Source: Candidatus Baldrarchaeum yapensis (GTDB taxonomy: Archaea > Asgardarchaeota > Baldrarchaeia > Baldrarchaeales > Baldrarchaeaceae). From it: 29,034 bases of DNA. The position numbers and the translations under genes were made by a program. Below are positions 14,655-23,295 of the stretch, piece after piece. Numbering within the stretch: the first letter of the stretch is position 1; each line of letters opens with the position of its first letter. The stretch spans positions 1-29,034 of the forward strand of contig JAEOSH010000022.1 in assembly GCA_016840465.1 (NCBI GenBank), written 5' to 3'. Under the pieces are notes generated by a model, which did no database searches, was not told the DNA's origin, and worked only from the letters and a program-made list of their open reading frames with translations.

Positions 14655-15535
14655 AACTTCCACTTCGCTTTTCGAAAGGCCTCCTGCAGATCCCTCATGA
14701 AAACTTCAAGCGGAACTTCCCCTCTGGCCTGCACACCCCCAACCTGCGCCTTTCCTCCCGCATTATATCCCCTATTTCTGAGAAACTCGAAAATCACCGC
14801 TAGATTTACCCTTTCACTCCTAGTTCCAATAGTTGCCCTCGAGAACCTCCCGCTTTTGGCACCTATTGCCACAACCACATCGTAAGTTTCCTCAAGCCTC
14901 AACATGGCGTCCTTGGAAGCCCCTCTCTCGACCTTATCATCAGGATCGTATGTGAGAATTGCAACTCCTTCGACCCCCTCAAGTGGGCACCCCCTCTTCA
15001 CCAACTCGGGAACCTTCTCCTCTATCTTTCTGTACTCTTCCGCCCTCTCCACAACCAGTCTGTAAAGGTCTTCCCATCTCCCGTCCCTTATCATCTCAGC
15101 AACCTCGCGTCTGGGGAAGTTCTCAACATTCGCCCTGTAGGCCGCCCACATTTTCTTTGCAAGATCCGAAGAAACTCTCGCAGAATCTATCTCGGAAAGC
15201 GCACCCAGCCACTCTCGTGGGACCTCTAACTCCCAGACCTTAGCCACGATCTCCGCCGCACTTCCCGCGCTCATGTCAACTAGCATCTCACAACCGGATG
15301 GCAACTCCGGGACCTCATGATGGTCTATTATCAGGCAGTCCCTCATGGCCCTCACCTTCGTGGGCCCTATTTCCACGGTCACAACTCTTTCCAATTCGGC
15401 GCTCGGCAACTCGGAAGGTCTTGGAAACTCCACCGGCAAATCAGTAACTCTCATAAGAAGGCCGCTCGCAAACACACCATCCCAGTCTCCATCGGACACT
15501 ATCTTCCTATACCTGCTAAGGTCTGGTTTTCTCAT
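14651..15535 (-). CDS. DHH-family phosphoesterase
   Basis: 294 residues, ATG 15535 with GGAGGG upstream. Motif I is SDGDWDGVFASGLL (Asp15, Asp17, Asp19), and the name-giving DHH is Asp71-His72-His73 in CLIIDHHEVP. The C-terminal DHHA1-like part has RVNLAVIFEFLRNRGYNAGGKAQVGGVQA, with a GG substrate loop. DHH proteins are Mn-dependent phosphodiesterases or exonucleases (RecJ, oligoRNase NrnA, archaeal GAN). This one is much shorter than RecJ/GAN and may act on short oligonucleotides or cyclic dinucleotides. It is cytoplasmic, with no operon partner in the same direction. Confidence 0.8.
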   Translation of the reverse strand: MRKPDLSRYRKIVSDGDWDGVFASGLLMRVTDLPVEFPRPSELPSAELERVVTVEIGPTKVRAMRDCLIIDHHEVPELPSGCEMLVDMSAGSAAEIVAKVWELEVPREWLGALSEIDSARVSSDLAKKMWAAYRANVENFPRREVAEMIRDGRWEDLYRLVVERAEEYRKIEEKVPELVKRGCPLEGVEGVAILTYDPDDKVERGASKDAMLRLEETYDVVVAIGAKSGRFSRATIGTRSERVNLAVIFEFLRNRGYNAGGKAQVGGVQARGEVPLEVFMRDLQEAFRKAKWKF

Positions 15536-15697
15536 ACAAAACCCTCCACTCCCGATACCGGAACCCTTACATCAGCACTCTAACAACTTCAAAATGGACA
15601 GTCGCGATTAAAAAATTACGCACCAACGGCAACACGGGCCACGCATCATCACCCATCTCGAAATCCGAGGGCAACACCGGCAGAGGTAGACCGGCAC

Positions 15698-16777
15698 ATG
15701 TCCCGGCAACAAATCTGTAAACACTTTGGAAAGTGTGGAGGGTGCATGTATCAGCATCTGAAGTACGAGGAGGAGCTGGAACTGAAAAGAAAGATGGTGG
15801 AGGAATTATTTAACCTAGAGGTTGATGAAATAACTCCCTCTCCCAGAAGCGAATTTTATAGGAATAGAATGGACTTCGTCGTGCACAGGGGAAAAATCGG
15901 ACTGAGAAAGAGGGGCAAATGGTGGAAAGTGATAAATCTGGAGGAGTGCCTGATCTTCTCCCCGAAAACCGGAGAGTACCTCAACTTCCTGAGAAAAAAC
16001 ATGAACCTCGAAGAGTACTCCTATGACCTCTTCAGAAAGAGGGGCTTCCTGAGGTACCTCGTAATAAGGGAAGCGAAGTTCGCAAAGAACACGATGGCAA
16101 TCTTGGTAACGACATCGGAGCGCAACCCCGACCTCTCACCCTTCCTCGAAGTCTTCGACTCGGTGGTCTGGGAAATAAACGACTCACTATCCGATGTCTC
16201 GTATGGCGAAGTAAAGGCGGTCCTAGGAGATGAATTCTGGAAGGAAAAAATCCTGGACATGGAATTCATGTTCTTACCGAACGCATTCTGTCAGACCAAC
16301 AGCTATGCCGCGCAGGAACTCTACAAACTCGTGAGGGAACTCGTAGAGGGCGGAAAAACATTGGTAGACGCGTACGCCGGAATTGGCACCTTCGGTATAA
16401 TTCTCTCAGAAAAGTTTGAAAGAGTGGTGGGGATAGAGGAGGCACCCCACTCCATCGAAAGCTTCCACGTCAACGTGGAAAACCTGGGAATAAAAAACTA
16501 CGAAATGAAGGAGGGAAAGGTGGAAAAGATCCTGCAGAACATTACCAACGTTGACGTCCTCCTACTCGATCCCCCGAGGGCGGGAGTCCACCCGGCGGTC
16601 GTCGAGGCGATAAATCGGATAAAACCCAGGGAAATAGTATACGTCTCCTGCAACCCGAAAACGCAGAAAAGGGACATAGACCTGCTGGAAGGATACAAAA
16701 TCGAGTTCATACGCCCGATAGACATGTTCCCGAGAACAACTCATGTGGAAAATGTTGTAAAACTGGTGAGGGAATGA
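15698..16777 (+). CDS. TrmA/RumA-like RNA (uracil-5-)-methyltransferase, Fe-S type
   Basis: 359 residues, ATG 15698 with GAGGT upstream. The Fe-S cysteines are Cys7, Cys13, Cys16 and Cys84 (CKHFGKCGGCMYQ, EECLIF). The SAM-binding methyltransferase domain has QTNSYAAQELY, DAYAGIGTFGI, LLDPPRAGVHP and YVSCNPKTQ with the catalytic Cys318. This set is diagnostic of the TrmA/RlmD family. In archaea such enzymes methylate U54 of tRNA or a 23S rRNA uridine and are thought to descend from bacterial RlmD-type genes. No TRAM domain is present; the protein begins directly with the Fe-S region. The exact target base cannot be told from the sequence. Confidence 0.87.
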   Translation: MSRQQICKHFGKCGGCMYQHLKYEEELELKRKMVEELFNLEVDEITPSPRSEFYRNRMDFVVHRGKIGLRKRGKWWKVINLEECLIFSPKTGEYLNFLRKNMNLEEYSYDLFRKRGFLRYLVIREAKFAKNTMAILVTTSERNPDLSPFLEVFDSVVWEINDSLSDVSYGEVKAVLGDEFWKEKILDMEFMFLPNAFCQTNSYAAQELYKLVRELVEGGKTLVDAYAGIGTFGIILSEKFERVVGIEEAPHSIESFHVNVENLGIKNYEMKEGKVEKILQNITNVDVLLLDPPRAGVHPAVVEAINRIKPREIVYVSCNPKTQKRDIDLLEGYKIEFIRPIDMFPRTTHVENVVKLVRE

Positions 16778-16786
16778 CATGCATGT

Positions 16787-16900
16787 ACGACATCAGAGAT
16801 ACCACGATAGGATTGGGAACCCGTCTCCAGAAGCAACAACATTTCTAATGTCGTGGGTTTTTAAATGAATTTGTCGTCATGTATATAAGTTTGCGACATT
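16787..16900 (+). promoter_or_regulatory. Promoter with repeated ATGTCG/CGACAT operator-like sites
   Basis: A TATA box TATATAA lies at 16882-16888, about 40 nt before the GTG at 16926. Around it are AATGTCG (16847-16853), TGTCG (16872-16876) and CGACATT (16894-16900); a further ACGACAT is at 16787-16793. The first and third form a 7-bp inverted repeat that brackets the TATA box. This fits binding by a repressor that blocks TBP, most simply the HTH protein encoded downstream. Binding is inference. Confidence 0.5.
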
Positions 16901-16925
16901 ATCAGGGAAGATACTGGTGACTATA

Positions 16926-17813
16926 GTGGTTAACATCAAAAGAATCTGGGAGGTATATAGTGCAGTTCGCGCCCTAGGAGGTCGTGCCACTAGCAGGAGA
17001 ATAGCAGAGATATTAGGGGTCTCCGAAAGGACCGTCCAAAGATACTTGAAAATTCTACTCGAAAACGAATACGTTGAGGCGATCAGGGTCGGTATGAGAA
17101 TCTATTACCGTGTTGTTAAACCGCTGACGGAAGAAGAAGCTAAAAGGTTGGTAGTGCGTGGTGGAAGGGCGGATGCTCCCGTGTATCAGCTCGCCAGGTC
17201 CATTAACGACATTATTAAAGAGGGGGGCTTTCACGCAGATCTCATAGGGGCTGCCAAAATTCACCTCTTGGTGCCGACACACTCACGCATAACTCACGAT
17301 GTGGACGTTATAGTTGCCAGAGAGCACACTTCAATGCTGGTGGCATCGCTGAAATACGGACTAGGGCTAATACCTGAGAAAAGTGGAGGTGTGCATGCCG
17401 ATCATAGATTCAGACACCCGGTGGAGGACATTAAGATAAATGTCATTATTGACGGATTCAAGGAGGAGGGGGTGGTTGTATGGAACTTGGCGCCGATTCT
17501 CAGAAGGGGCGGTGGCCTCACTCTTGAGCATGCCGTGATTGCCAAACTTACGAGAAGGAGTTTTGATGAACGGACGGACGCTTACGACGTAGCGGTGTCA
17601 TTACCCCACCTAAATATTGATAGATTTATTGGAATTTACATGGGACTGAGGAAAGAGAATCCGACTTTAGCGACAAGGGTACCAAGGCATCTAGAATTAG
17701 TGGGACAATATGTTCTAAGGGAATACACTGGTGTTGATCTGGAAATAATCTCAAGAAGTCTCCAGAAGGTGAAGGAAAGAATAGAATACATGGAGAAAAG
17801 CCGCAGAACATGA
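16926..17813 (+). CDS. HTH-nucleotidyltransferase protein (AbiEii-like C-terminal domain)
   Basis: 295 residues from GTG 16926 (GGTGA five bases upstream; an in-frame GTG at 16917 overlaps it). Residues about 5-60 are a winged helix-turn-helix (TSRRIAEILGVSERTVQRYLKILLENEYVEA). Residues about 85-290 look like an AbiEii-type nucleotidyltransferase: LIGAAKIHLL, then the acidic pair in RITHDVDVIV (Asp125, Asp127), a later DIKINVII strand, and the helical tail with LEHAVIAKLTRR. In AbiE systems the HTH antitoxin (AbiEi) and the transferase toxin (AbiEii) are separate genes; here the two activities appear on one chain with no partner gene. The upstream inverted repeats suggest autoregulation. A role in toxin-antitoxin or phage defence is inferred, not shown. 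Confidence 0.7.
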   Translation: MVNIKRIWEVYSAVRALGGRATSRRIAEILGVSERTVQRYLKILLENEYVEAIRVGMRIYYRVVKPLTEEEAKRLVVRGGRADAPVYQLARSINDIIKEGGFHADLIGAAKIHLLVPTHSRITHDVDVIVAREHTSMLVASLKYGLGLIPEKSGGVHADHRFRHPVEDIKINVIIDGFKEEGVVVWNLAPILRRGGGLTLEHAVIAKLTRRSFDERTDAYDVAVSLPHLNIDRFIGIYMGLRKENPTLATRVPRHLELVGQYVLREYTGVDLEIISRSLQKVKERIEYMEKSRRT

Positions 17814-17933
17814 CTCGTATTAAAGTAATTAATGTTTTGACATCTTTATGGACTTAATGGAAAGAACAATTCTCCTTTTAGACAGTATATTCAGAAATTC
17901 ATTATTTTGGGCCAGGCGCGGCACCAAAGTATT

Positions 17934-17948
17934 AATATTGCGAATATT
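17934..17948. promoter_or_regulatory. AATATT-GCG-AATATT element upstream of the PAP2-like gene
   Basis: Two AATATT hexamers separated by GCG lie about 45 nt upstream of the ATG at 17991. They could serve as the TATA region and/or an operator. The rest of the 17814-17990 gap is AT-rich and holds no visible gene. Confidence 0.3.
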
Positions 17949-17990
17949 GATAATGCGTTAAGCGCACGTGCTTGCGGGTGAGGTGTCCCT

Positions 17991-18602
17991 ATGGGTACTG
18001 TGCAACACGAAAGTATAGCAAAGGTCGTGTCCTCGATATCATCACCCTACATGGTGGCTCTGGTAGTCGTCATCGTAGTGGCACTAGTCCCGCCATTCCC
18101 TCAATGTCTGCCTCCGTATCTGACAATCCCCGTCGGAATACTCTTCTTATCCGTAATGCCGCTCGTGATAACGCTAGGATACGCCAAGATTAGGGGAATA
18201 AGACTTGAACAGTACGCAAAGGAATACAGAGCGGCTCCGTATGCCCTCGGGATCCTGGCATACTCTGCGGGTGCACTGGTATTCTTCCTGTCGGGAGATG
18301 TCGCCATGACGCTGATCTCGATGGCATACGCCCTCGTGACCGGGGGAATGTTCCTAGTAAATTTCAAGATAAAGGCAAGTGCTCACGTGGCGGGAATAGT
18401 TGGACCGTCTGTTGTGATGTCCTTTCTGTACGGAGTATATGGACTCTTGTTACTAATGTTCCTACCGCCCTGCGTCTGGGCGCGCCTTGCCCTCCGAAGA
18501 CATACCCCCCTCGAAATGCTCGTGGGAGCACTCGTTTCAATAGCCTTTACAAGTCTTTCGTATTACATCTGGTTAGAAATCACACCACGACGATACTTTT
18601 AG
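17991..18602 (+). CDS. PAP2-like membrane phosphatase
   Basis: 203 residues, ATG 17991 with GGTGAGGTG just upstream. Five or six hydrophobic helices are separated by short loops. The motifs KIKASAHVAG and VWARLALRRHTPLEML match the second and third PAP2 (type 2 phosphatidic acid phosphatase) motifs in relaxed form, with histidines in both. The classic first motif KxxxxxxRP is not evident. Such proteins dephosphorylate lipid phosphates or polyprenyl diphosphates in the membrane. The family assignment is moderate; it may be a PAP2 relative with altered chemistry. It stands alone and converges on the ThDP-enzyme gene. Confidence 0.6.
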   Translation: MGTVQHESIAKVVSSISSPYMVALVVVIVVALVPPFPQCLPPYLTIPVGILFLSVMPLVITLGYAKIRGIRLEQYAKEYRAAPYALGILAYSAGALVFFLSGDVAMTLISMAYALVTGGMFLVNFKIKASAHVAGIVGPSVVMSFLYGVYGLLLLMFLPPCVWARLALRRHTPLEMLVGALVSIAFTSLSYYIWLEITPRRYF

Positions 18603-18607
18603 ATCAA

Positions 18608-18630
18608 AAACAAAAGAGGATCTCTTGTTG
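18608..18630. terminator. Weak hairpin between convergent genes
   Basis: AAGAG-GAT-CTCTT lies six to twenty bases after the stop of the PAP2-like gene, in the 100-nt convergent gap with the ThDP-enzyme gene. It is a possible bidirectional terminator; the stem is short. Confidence 0.25.
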
Positions 18631-18704
18631 CTATCGTTTGGCACAAAAATTGTGAGAAGGACAAATAATGATAAAAAGTACTCAGAGGAGCGCGAAAACT
18701 CGGA

Positions 18705-20426
18705 CTAGAAACTCCAGTGTTTTCTCCAAAGGTTGGGATCCACCGTTGTGGCAAAGTACTGGTCGAGCAGGTTTATCGCCTCGGGATCTATCCTCACGTC
18801 GATAACCGCAGGCATACCAGACTCTATCGCCCTCTTTATTGCCGGCTTTATCTCCGAAGGATCCGTTACCATCTCCCCATAGCACCCGAGGCTCTCCGCA
18901 AACTTGTCATACCTCACCTTCTCGCCGAGCCTCGTGCCAACAGCCGCCTTCCTCTTGTCCTTCCACGTCAAAACGTTCTGGTGATACACCATGCCCCAAG
19001 CGCTGTCATTCACTATGATCACTATGATCGGAATCTCGTGTCTCGCTGCTGTCTCCAGCTCAACCCCGTTAAATAGAAAGCTACCGTCACCCGTTATCAC
19101 AAAGACCGTCTTGTCCGGATGCGCAAGCTTAGCCCCTATTCCCATCGGAACCCCGGCCCCGAGATATCCGAGGTTCGCCTGAGATCCTATTATTTGTCCG
19201 GGTGCCTTTGCTCTGAGGTAGATGTAAGCCCACACGGTTGTGTCTCCTCCGTCGAGAATTGCGATCGTGTCCTTCGTCAGAAACTCCCTTATCTCCTTCA
19301 TTAGCTTCTGAGGCTTAATGGGCTTGCTGGTATCCTCTGCCTGAGCCTCAAATGCAGAAACAAGAGCCTTCCTGGTGTTAGACGCAACATTTATCCAATT
19401 CCTCTCCTTGACCCCCTCGGGACCCAAGACCTCCCGGGCTGCCTCGAGCATCTGTGAAAGGACGGCTTTCGGATCACCAATTATCCCGATGTCTATGGGC
19501 CTGTTCTTCCCCACAACCGTCGGGTCGATATCAACGTGTATCACTTTCACATCTCTCGCGTACATTCTCTCCTCGGTTCCAAAGCCCAGTAACTCCCCGA
19601 ACACCACCCCTACCGCAAGTATCACGTCTGCCCTTGAGGTCAAGGGGTTCCCAATCACATTTCCAACACATAGGGGATGCTCATCCGGGATGCACCCCAT
19701 GCCCATCTCAGTATACGCCACTGGGATCTTGAGAAATTCCGCCAATTGCACGACTTCATTCCACGCACCCGACCAGTATGCACCACTTCCGATGATCATC
19801 AGGGGACGCTCGGCCTCTATCAGCATCTGCACCGCTTTCTTCACAAGAACCGGATCTCCATATACTGGCGATGTTGCCCTATATCTCTCCGGAGGGAGAA
19901 TTGCCACTCTCTCTTCATCGCACTCCATACAAACAGTATCGAGAGGGAAAGCTAGTAAAACCGGCCCCCATCTCCCGCTCATTGCATGCCTAAACGCCAT
20001 CTGAACGTACTCCGGAATCCTATGTGGAAATGCGCACAACCTCGCCCACTTCACTATGGGAGCTGTTATCCCAACACTATCTATCTCCTGAAACGCCTCT
20101 TTATCCGAAAATACGAAGGGCGTGTGCCCGGTGATCGCAACAACAGGGCTCCCAGCAGACTGCGCCTGAATGAGAGCTGGGAGCAGGTTTGCAAGCCCGG
20201 GACCCGCGGTTACGAGACAAACTCCAGGGGTTCTGGTAACTCGAGCCCATCCGTCCGCGGCATTCCCCGCGCCCTGCTCATGTCTCATCCCTATGATCTC
20301 TATGCCCTCATCCATCAATCCCTCATAAATGGGGCTAATGTGCCCGCCGGGGATCGAAAAAACGTACTTTACACCCTCCGCTTTCAGAGCCTTTGCAACT
20401 AGGCGCCCTCCCGAGATGCGCGCCAT
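18705..20426 (-). CDS. ThDP-dependent enzyme, acetolactate synthase large-subunit-like
   Basis: 573 residues from ATG 20426, chosen because GGGGGTGA ends four bases before it; longer in-frame starts add an unconserved N terminus. The three ThDP-enzyme domains are present: the Pyr domain with catalytic Glu50 (MRHEQGAGNAADGWAR) and AFQEIDSVGITAPIVKWA (Gln113) as in acetolactate synthases; a central Rossmann-like domain (RPLMIIGSGAYWSG); and the PP domain with the GDGS...N ThDP/Mg site (Gly446 to Asn473, ITGDGSFLFNGVELETA). Acetolactate synthase makes the first branched-chain amino-acid intermediate. No regulatory subunit or other ilv gene is nearby, and the region after AWGMVYHQ differs from typical IlvB, so a related decarboxylase or oxidase is possible. 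It is transcribed divergently from the pilus-like locus. Confidence 0.8.
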   Translation of the reverse strand: MARISGGRLVAKALKAEGVKYVFSIPGGHISPIYEGLMDEGIEIIGMRHEQGAGNAADGWARVTRTPGVCLVTAGPGLANLLPALIQAQSAGSPVVAITGHTPFVFSDKEAFQEIDSVGITAPIVKWARLCAFPHRIPEYVQMAFRHAMSGRWGPVLLAFPLDTVCMECDEERVAILPPERYRATSPVYGDPVLVKKAVQMLIEAERPLMIIGSGAYWSGAWNEVVQLAEFLKIPVAYTEMGMGCIPDEHPLCVGNVIGNPLTSRADVILAVGVVFGELLGFGTEERMYARDVKVIHVDIDPTVVGKNRPIDIGIIGDPKAVLSQMLEAAREVLGPEGVKERNWINVASNTRKALVSAFEAQAEDTSKPIKPQKLMKEIREFLTKDTIAILDGGDTTVWAYIYLRAKAPGQIIGSQANLGYLGAGVPMGIGAKLAHPDKTVFVITGDGSFLFNGVELETAARHEIPIIVIIVNDSAWGMVYHQNVLTWKDKRKAAVGTRLGEKVRYDKFAESLGCYGEMVTDPSEIKPAIKRAIESGMPAVIDVRIDPEAINLLDQYFATTVDPNLWRKHWSF

Positions 20427-20442
20427 GCGATCACCCCCATCG

Positions 20443-20460
20443 GTTATATACATATATTGA
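20443..20460 (-). promoter_or_regulatory. TATA-rich promoter of the ThDP enzyme gene
   Basis: The minus strand reads AATATATGTATATAAC, two overlapping TATA-like boxes 17-35 nt before the ATG at 20426. The distance implies a short leader carrying the GGTGA site, or leaderless transcription. Confidence 0.4.
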
Positions 20461-20626
20461 ATTACGTCATAAAAAGGCAGAGGTTGTACGGAGGGTTGCA
20501 TTTTCACCCTTATCGACTAAAATATTTGGAGGCGAAAACTGTGCATCTGCCTCTACTAATGAGGACAAGAAGGTGTATTTTCTTGTTTGTGTCGCGCTGG
20601 TTTCTTCCCACGCGGCTGTTTAGAAA

Positions 20627-20636
20627 ATTTTTATTA
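20627..20636 (+). promoter_or_regulatory. TATA-like box of the KaiC-like gene
   Basis: ATTTTTATTA lies about 50 nt before the ATG at 20681. The inferred start near 20657 leaves a leader with GGGTGA. Confidence 0.4.
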
Positions 20637-20680
20637 GGCGCGAATGATGTAGTATCACGTACAACATTTGGGTGAAAAAC

Positions 20681-21394
20681 ATGCACGAGATAACACGCCT
20701 AGGTATCGCCGAAATGGACGGCAAGATACCGCCGATACCCCGAGGATACTCAATCCTTCTCGCGGGGCCCTCCGGATCAGGCAAGACCATTTTCGGGCTC
20801 CACTTTCTATACGGATCTGCAACGAAGTACGGGGAGCGCGGCATATACATATCCCTCAGAGACCTCCCACAGGAAGTGAGAAGAAAGGCGGCGTCCATAG
20901 GATTCAATATCTCAAACCTTGAGGGGGAAGGAAAAATAATACTCGTCGACGGGGTCTCCTCCCGGATAGGCCTCGACTCAAGCGAGAAATTCTTCTTACT
21001 TGAACCAACGTACGGGGAAATCCTCAGAACGATCAGGGACGTCATCGATGAGTACGAAAAGTTAGATAGGGTCGTGATAGACCCCATATCGGTGATATTC
21101 AAGGGAAGGAAGGACCTAGGGAAGGTCCTCGATCTGGTGCTCTCACTATCATCTCTCGGAATCACCTCCCTCTTCATCTCCTTCCAGGACGATAGGCCCA
21201 TCCTCGGGTACGTTTTCAACGGGGTAATAGAACTGGAGAACCTCGAAAACGGAACCCGCAGAATTGTCATAAGGAAAATGGAGGGCCTCCGAATAAGGAC
21301 CCCCGTCGCGTACCCCTACGAGATATACCGCGGCATAGGAATAAAGCTCGTGGAGAGGGGAATCGAAACCGAAAGAGAGGGGGGAATTGTTTGA
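20681..21394 (+). CDS. KaiC/FlaH-like RecA-fold ATPase
   Basis: 237 residues from ATG 20681, chosen because GGTGA ends five bases before it; an in-frame GTG at 20672 overlaps the ribosome site. Walker A is GPSGSGKT (29-36, Lys35), the Walker B strand is RVVIDPIS (Asp134), and YISLRDLPQEVRRKAASIGF is the typical KaiC-family helix after the first strand. It is a single-domain KaiC-like protein of the size of archaellum FlaH/ArlH, which binds ATP and regulates the FlaI motor. The stop overlaps the TTG of the coiled-coil gene (TTGA), so the two are coupled. Together with the downstream TadA-type ATPase and TadC-like proteins this suggests a FlaH-like regulatory role; other KaiC-like proteins act in signalling. 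Confidence 0.8.
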   Translation: MHEITRLGIAEMDGKIPPIPRGYSILLAGPSGSGKTIFGLHFLYGSATKYGERGIYISLRDLPQEVRRKAASIGFNISNLEGEGKIILVDGVSSRIGLDSSEKFFLLEPTYGEILRTIRDVIDEYEKLDRVVIDPISVIFKGRKDLGKVLDLVLSLSSLGITSLFISFQDDRPILGYVFNGVIELENLENGTRRIVIRKMEGLRIRTPVAYPYEIYRGIGIKLVERGIETEREGGIV

Positions 21395-23295
21395 ACTTGA
21401 TGCTTTCCGACGATGCGAAAGAAATCCTGAAGAAAATGTCCTCCGAGAGGGTCATGGATATAAACAATCTCCAGAGCGAAACCTCCAAGGATATCGATAG
21501 CATAAACGAACTCGTTAGGGCCGGGTTGCTGAAGTATATTGAGATAAACGGCGGAATCTGCGTCCTTCCGTTTCTATCGTCCATCATGAATATTAGCATC
21601 GATGTTTTGTCAAATGTAGAGGGAATAAGAAAGAACATCGAAGAAATAAGCCGAAACTTGGACGAAGTTAATCGAATAGTCACGCGAGGCGCTAGGGAGA
21701 TAATAGAGGAGGTAAAGAGGAAAATAATAACCGACGCGATGCGCGCCTTGGAGAAGTACTTGGACGAAGTCCTTGAACCCGTGATCGGAGACTTCTGCGA
21801 AAGAGTCGAGAAGAGCCTCTCCACGAGGATAAAGGACAAAAGCTCCGAGATAGAGTCCCTGAAAAAACCCGTCATGGTGATGTCGAGTACAATCGATGAG
21901 GTCTTCAGAAAAACTCTGGACAGGATTTCAGAGGCACTAGTGGAGCATATAAGAACGATAGAGGAGAGGCTTAAGAAGCTAAAGGCAGACCTCGAGTACG
22001 TGGTATCCGAAAAAGTGGAGGGAGTGATCAGAGAAAGAGAAAGCCCCCTAGTACGCCCGATCGAGGAAATGAACTCGCTAAGCCAGAGCATGACCTCCGG
22101 ACTCACCGATGTGGAGAGCATCCTCGGAAGAACACTCTCCACGACGAAAGACTCCCTCGAAGAAATACACATGATTGTGGAGAAAATGCTGGAAGATGCA
22201 AACAGGGAACTGAGGTCCCTAGATATAGTATTAACGCCGGACGACAGGAGAAGGCTGGAAGAGACGTTATCATCCATTTTCAAAAGAATAAAGGAAGAAC
22301 ACGGAAGATTAATCGACCAGACACGTGAGGACGTTTCGATAATACTATCCGAGATGGATAAGAGAATTAAGAACCTAAAAGGCCTCATGGAGAAGAAGCG
22401 TGAGGAAATAGAGTCACTAGCCAGAGGGAAAATGGAGGAGTTCGAAAAATACATATCGGAAATGGCACGATCCGCCGCAGAACTGGTATTCCTTCAGGTG
22501 GAGTGCTGGACGAAGGAGGTATCGGATTCATTAAAAAACTTCTCGGCGGATCTCCTCGCAGTGGTAAGAAGAGAGGCGTCCAGAGCAAAAAACATGAGCC
22601 TCTCAGCGGTAACCGGATTCATAGAGAACGTCGCAAGAAAGTTCGAGGAATTGTTCCCCATAGTGAAAGGCATCATCGAGGCTCAGAAACTTTACATGGC
22701 CGCTCAACTATCAGCCCTGCTCACCGAAAGGATCTCACAGGAGGCCGCAAAACGTGCAACAATGGAACTAGAATCCATAATGCGGATCGCAGACCACATT
22801 AGGAAGACTACAAGGGCGGCGGAAAAGGCCCTTAACGCCATCCAGACATCGACGTCCACGATCTCTGATATGATAAAAGATTTTCCCGATAATATACACG
22901 CTTACCTGAAATCTGACGACACATGGATCATCGATGAAGAAGAAGGAATTAAAATAATAAAGTCCATCATCGCCAAAATGAATGAGGAAAAGACAACAGT
23001 AGTCATCCTGCCATCGGATAAACACGCACGAGAAGTAATACCCGCCGTCTCCGAGAAGGGAAGAACGCTAATAATCCACGGAGGCGAGCGGATAACCGAT
23101 ATGGAAATCCCAGAAAACGTGGAGATAAAAAGGATGGGAATATCAGGTATTATGGGACTACTAAGCGACCGCATCTCCATGTTTCTACTGTCAACCGGGG
23201 ACAAAATGCTCGGCATTGCAACGAGCAATGAAGTCTTCCGAATACTGATAGACGCAGCAATCAGGTCAATCGTGCTGGCACTTGAAGGAAGATGA
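21391..23295 (+). CDS. Large coiled-coil protein with winged-helix-like N terminus and distinct C-terminal domain
   Basis: 634 residues, TTG 21391 overlapping the KaiC-like stop, with AGGGGGGAA upstream. I do not recognise a named family. Residues about 1-60 resemble a winged helix (DDAKEILKKMSSERVMDINNLQ...LVRAGLLKYIEINGG). About 70-515 are almost continuous amphipathic helix with heptad spacing and many Glu/Lys/Arg. About 535-634 form a globular domain (VVILPSDKHAREVIPAV, GRTLIIHGGERI, LSDRISMFLLSTGDKMLGIATSN) that recalls the C-terminal sensor domain of TrmB-like regulators. There is no transmembrane helix. It is coupled to the KaiC-like ATPase, so the pair may act as an ATPase with its scaffold, comparable in position to FlaH with FlaC/D/E or FlaX in archaella. 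This comparison is inference. Confidence 0.75.
   Translation: MNLMLSDDAKEILKKMSSERVMDINNLQSETSKDIDSINELVRAGLLKYIEINGGICVLPFLSSIMNISIDVLSNVEGIRKNIEEISRNLDEVNRIVTRGAREIIEEVKRKIITDAMRALEKYLDEVLEPVIGDFCERVEKSLSTRIKDKSSEIESLKKPVMVMSSTIDEVFRKTLDRISEALVEHIRTIEERLKKLKADLEYVVSEKVEGVIRERESPLVRPIEEMNSLSQSMTSGLTDVESILGRTLSTTKDSLEEIHMIVEKMLEDANRELRSLDIVLTPDDRRRLEETLSSIFKRIKEEHGRLIDQTREDVSIILSEMDKRIKNLKGLMEKKREEIESLARGKMEEFEKYISEMARSAAELVFLQVECWTKEVSDSLKNFSADLLAVVRREASRAKNMSLSAVTGFIENVARKFEELFPIVKGIIEAQKLYMAAQLSALLTERISQEAAKRATMELESIMRIADHIRKTTRAAEKALNAIQTSTSTISDMIKDFPDNIHAYLKSDDTWIIDEEEGIKIIKSIIAKMNEEKTTVVILPSDKHAREVIPAVSEKGRTLIIHGGERITDMEIPENVEIKRMGISGIMGLLSDRISMFLLSTGDKMLGIATSNEVFRILIDAAIRSIVLALEGR

Noticed and set aside
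15565-15660. Box C-like GTGATGA and D-like CTGA on the minus strand between the DHH and methyltransferase genes
   Set aside because: The boxes are about 70 nt apart, internal D'/C' boxes are missing and the flanks do not pair.
19375-20004. 209-codon plus-strand open frame
   Set aside because: Antisense shadow of the ThDP enzyme gene, which has full catalytic motifs on the minus strand.
21267-22454. 395-codon minus-strand open frame
   Set aside because: Ser/Phe/Ile-rich shadow of the coiled-coil gene; the plus-strand frame is coupled to the KaiC-like gene and has regular heptads.
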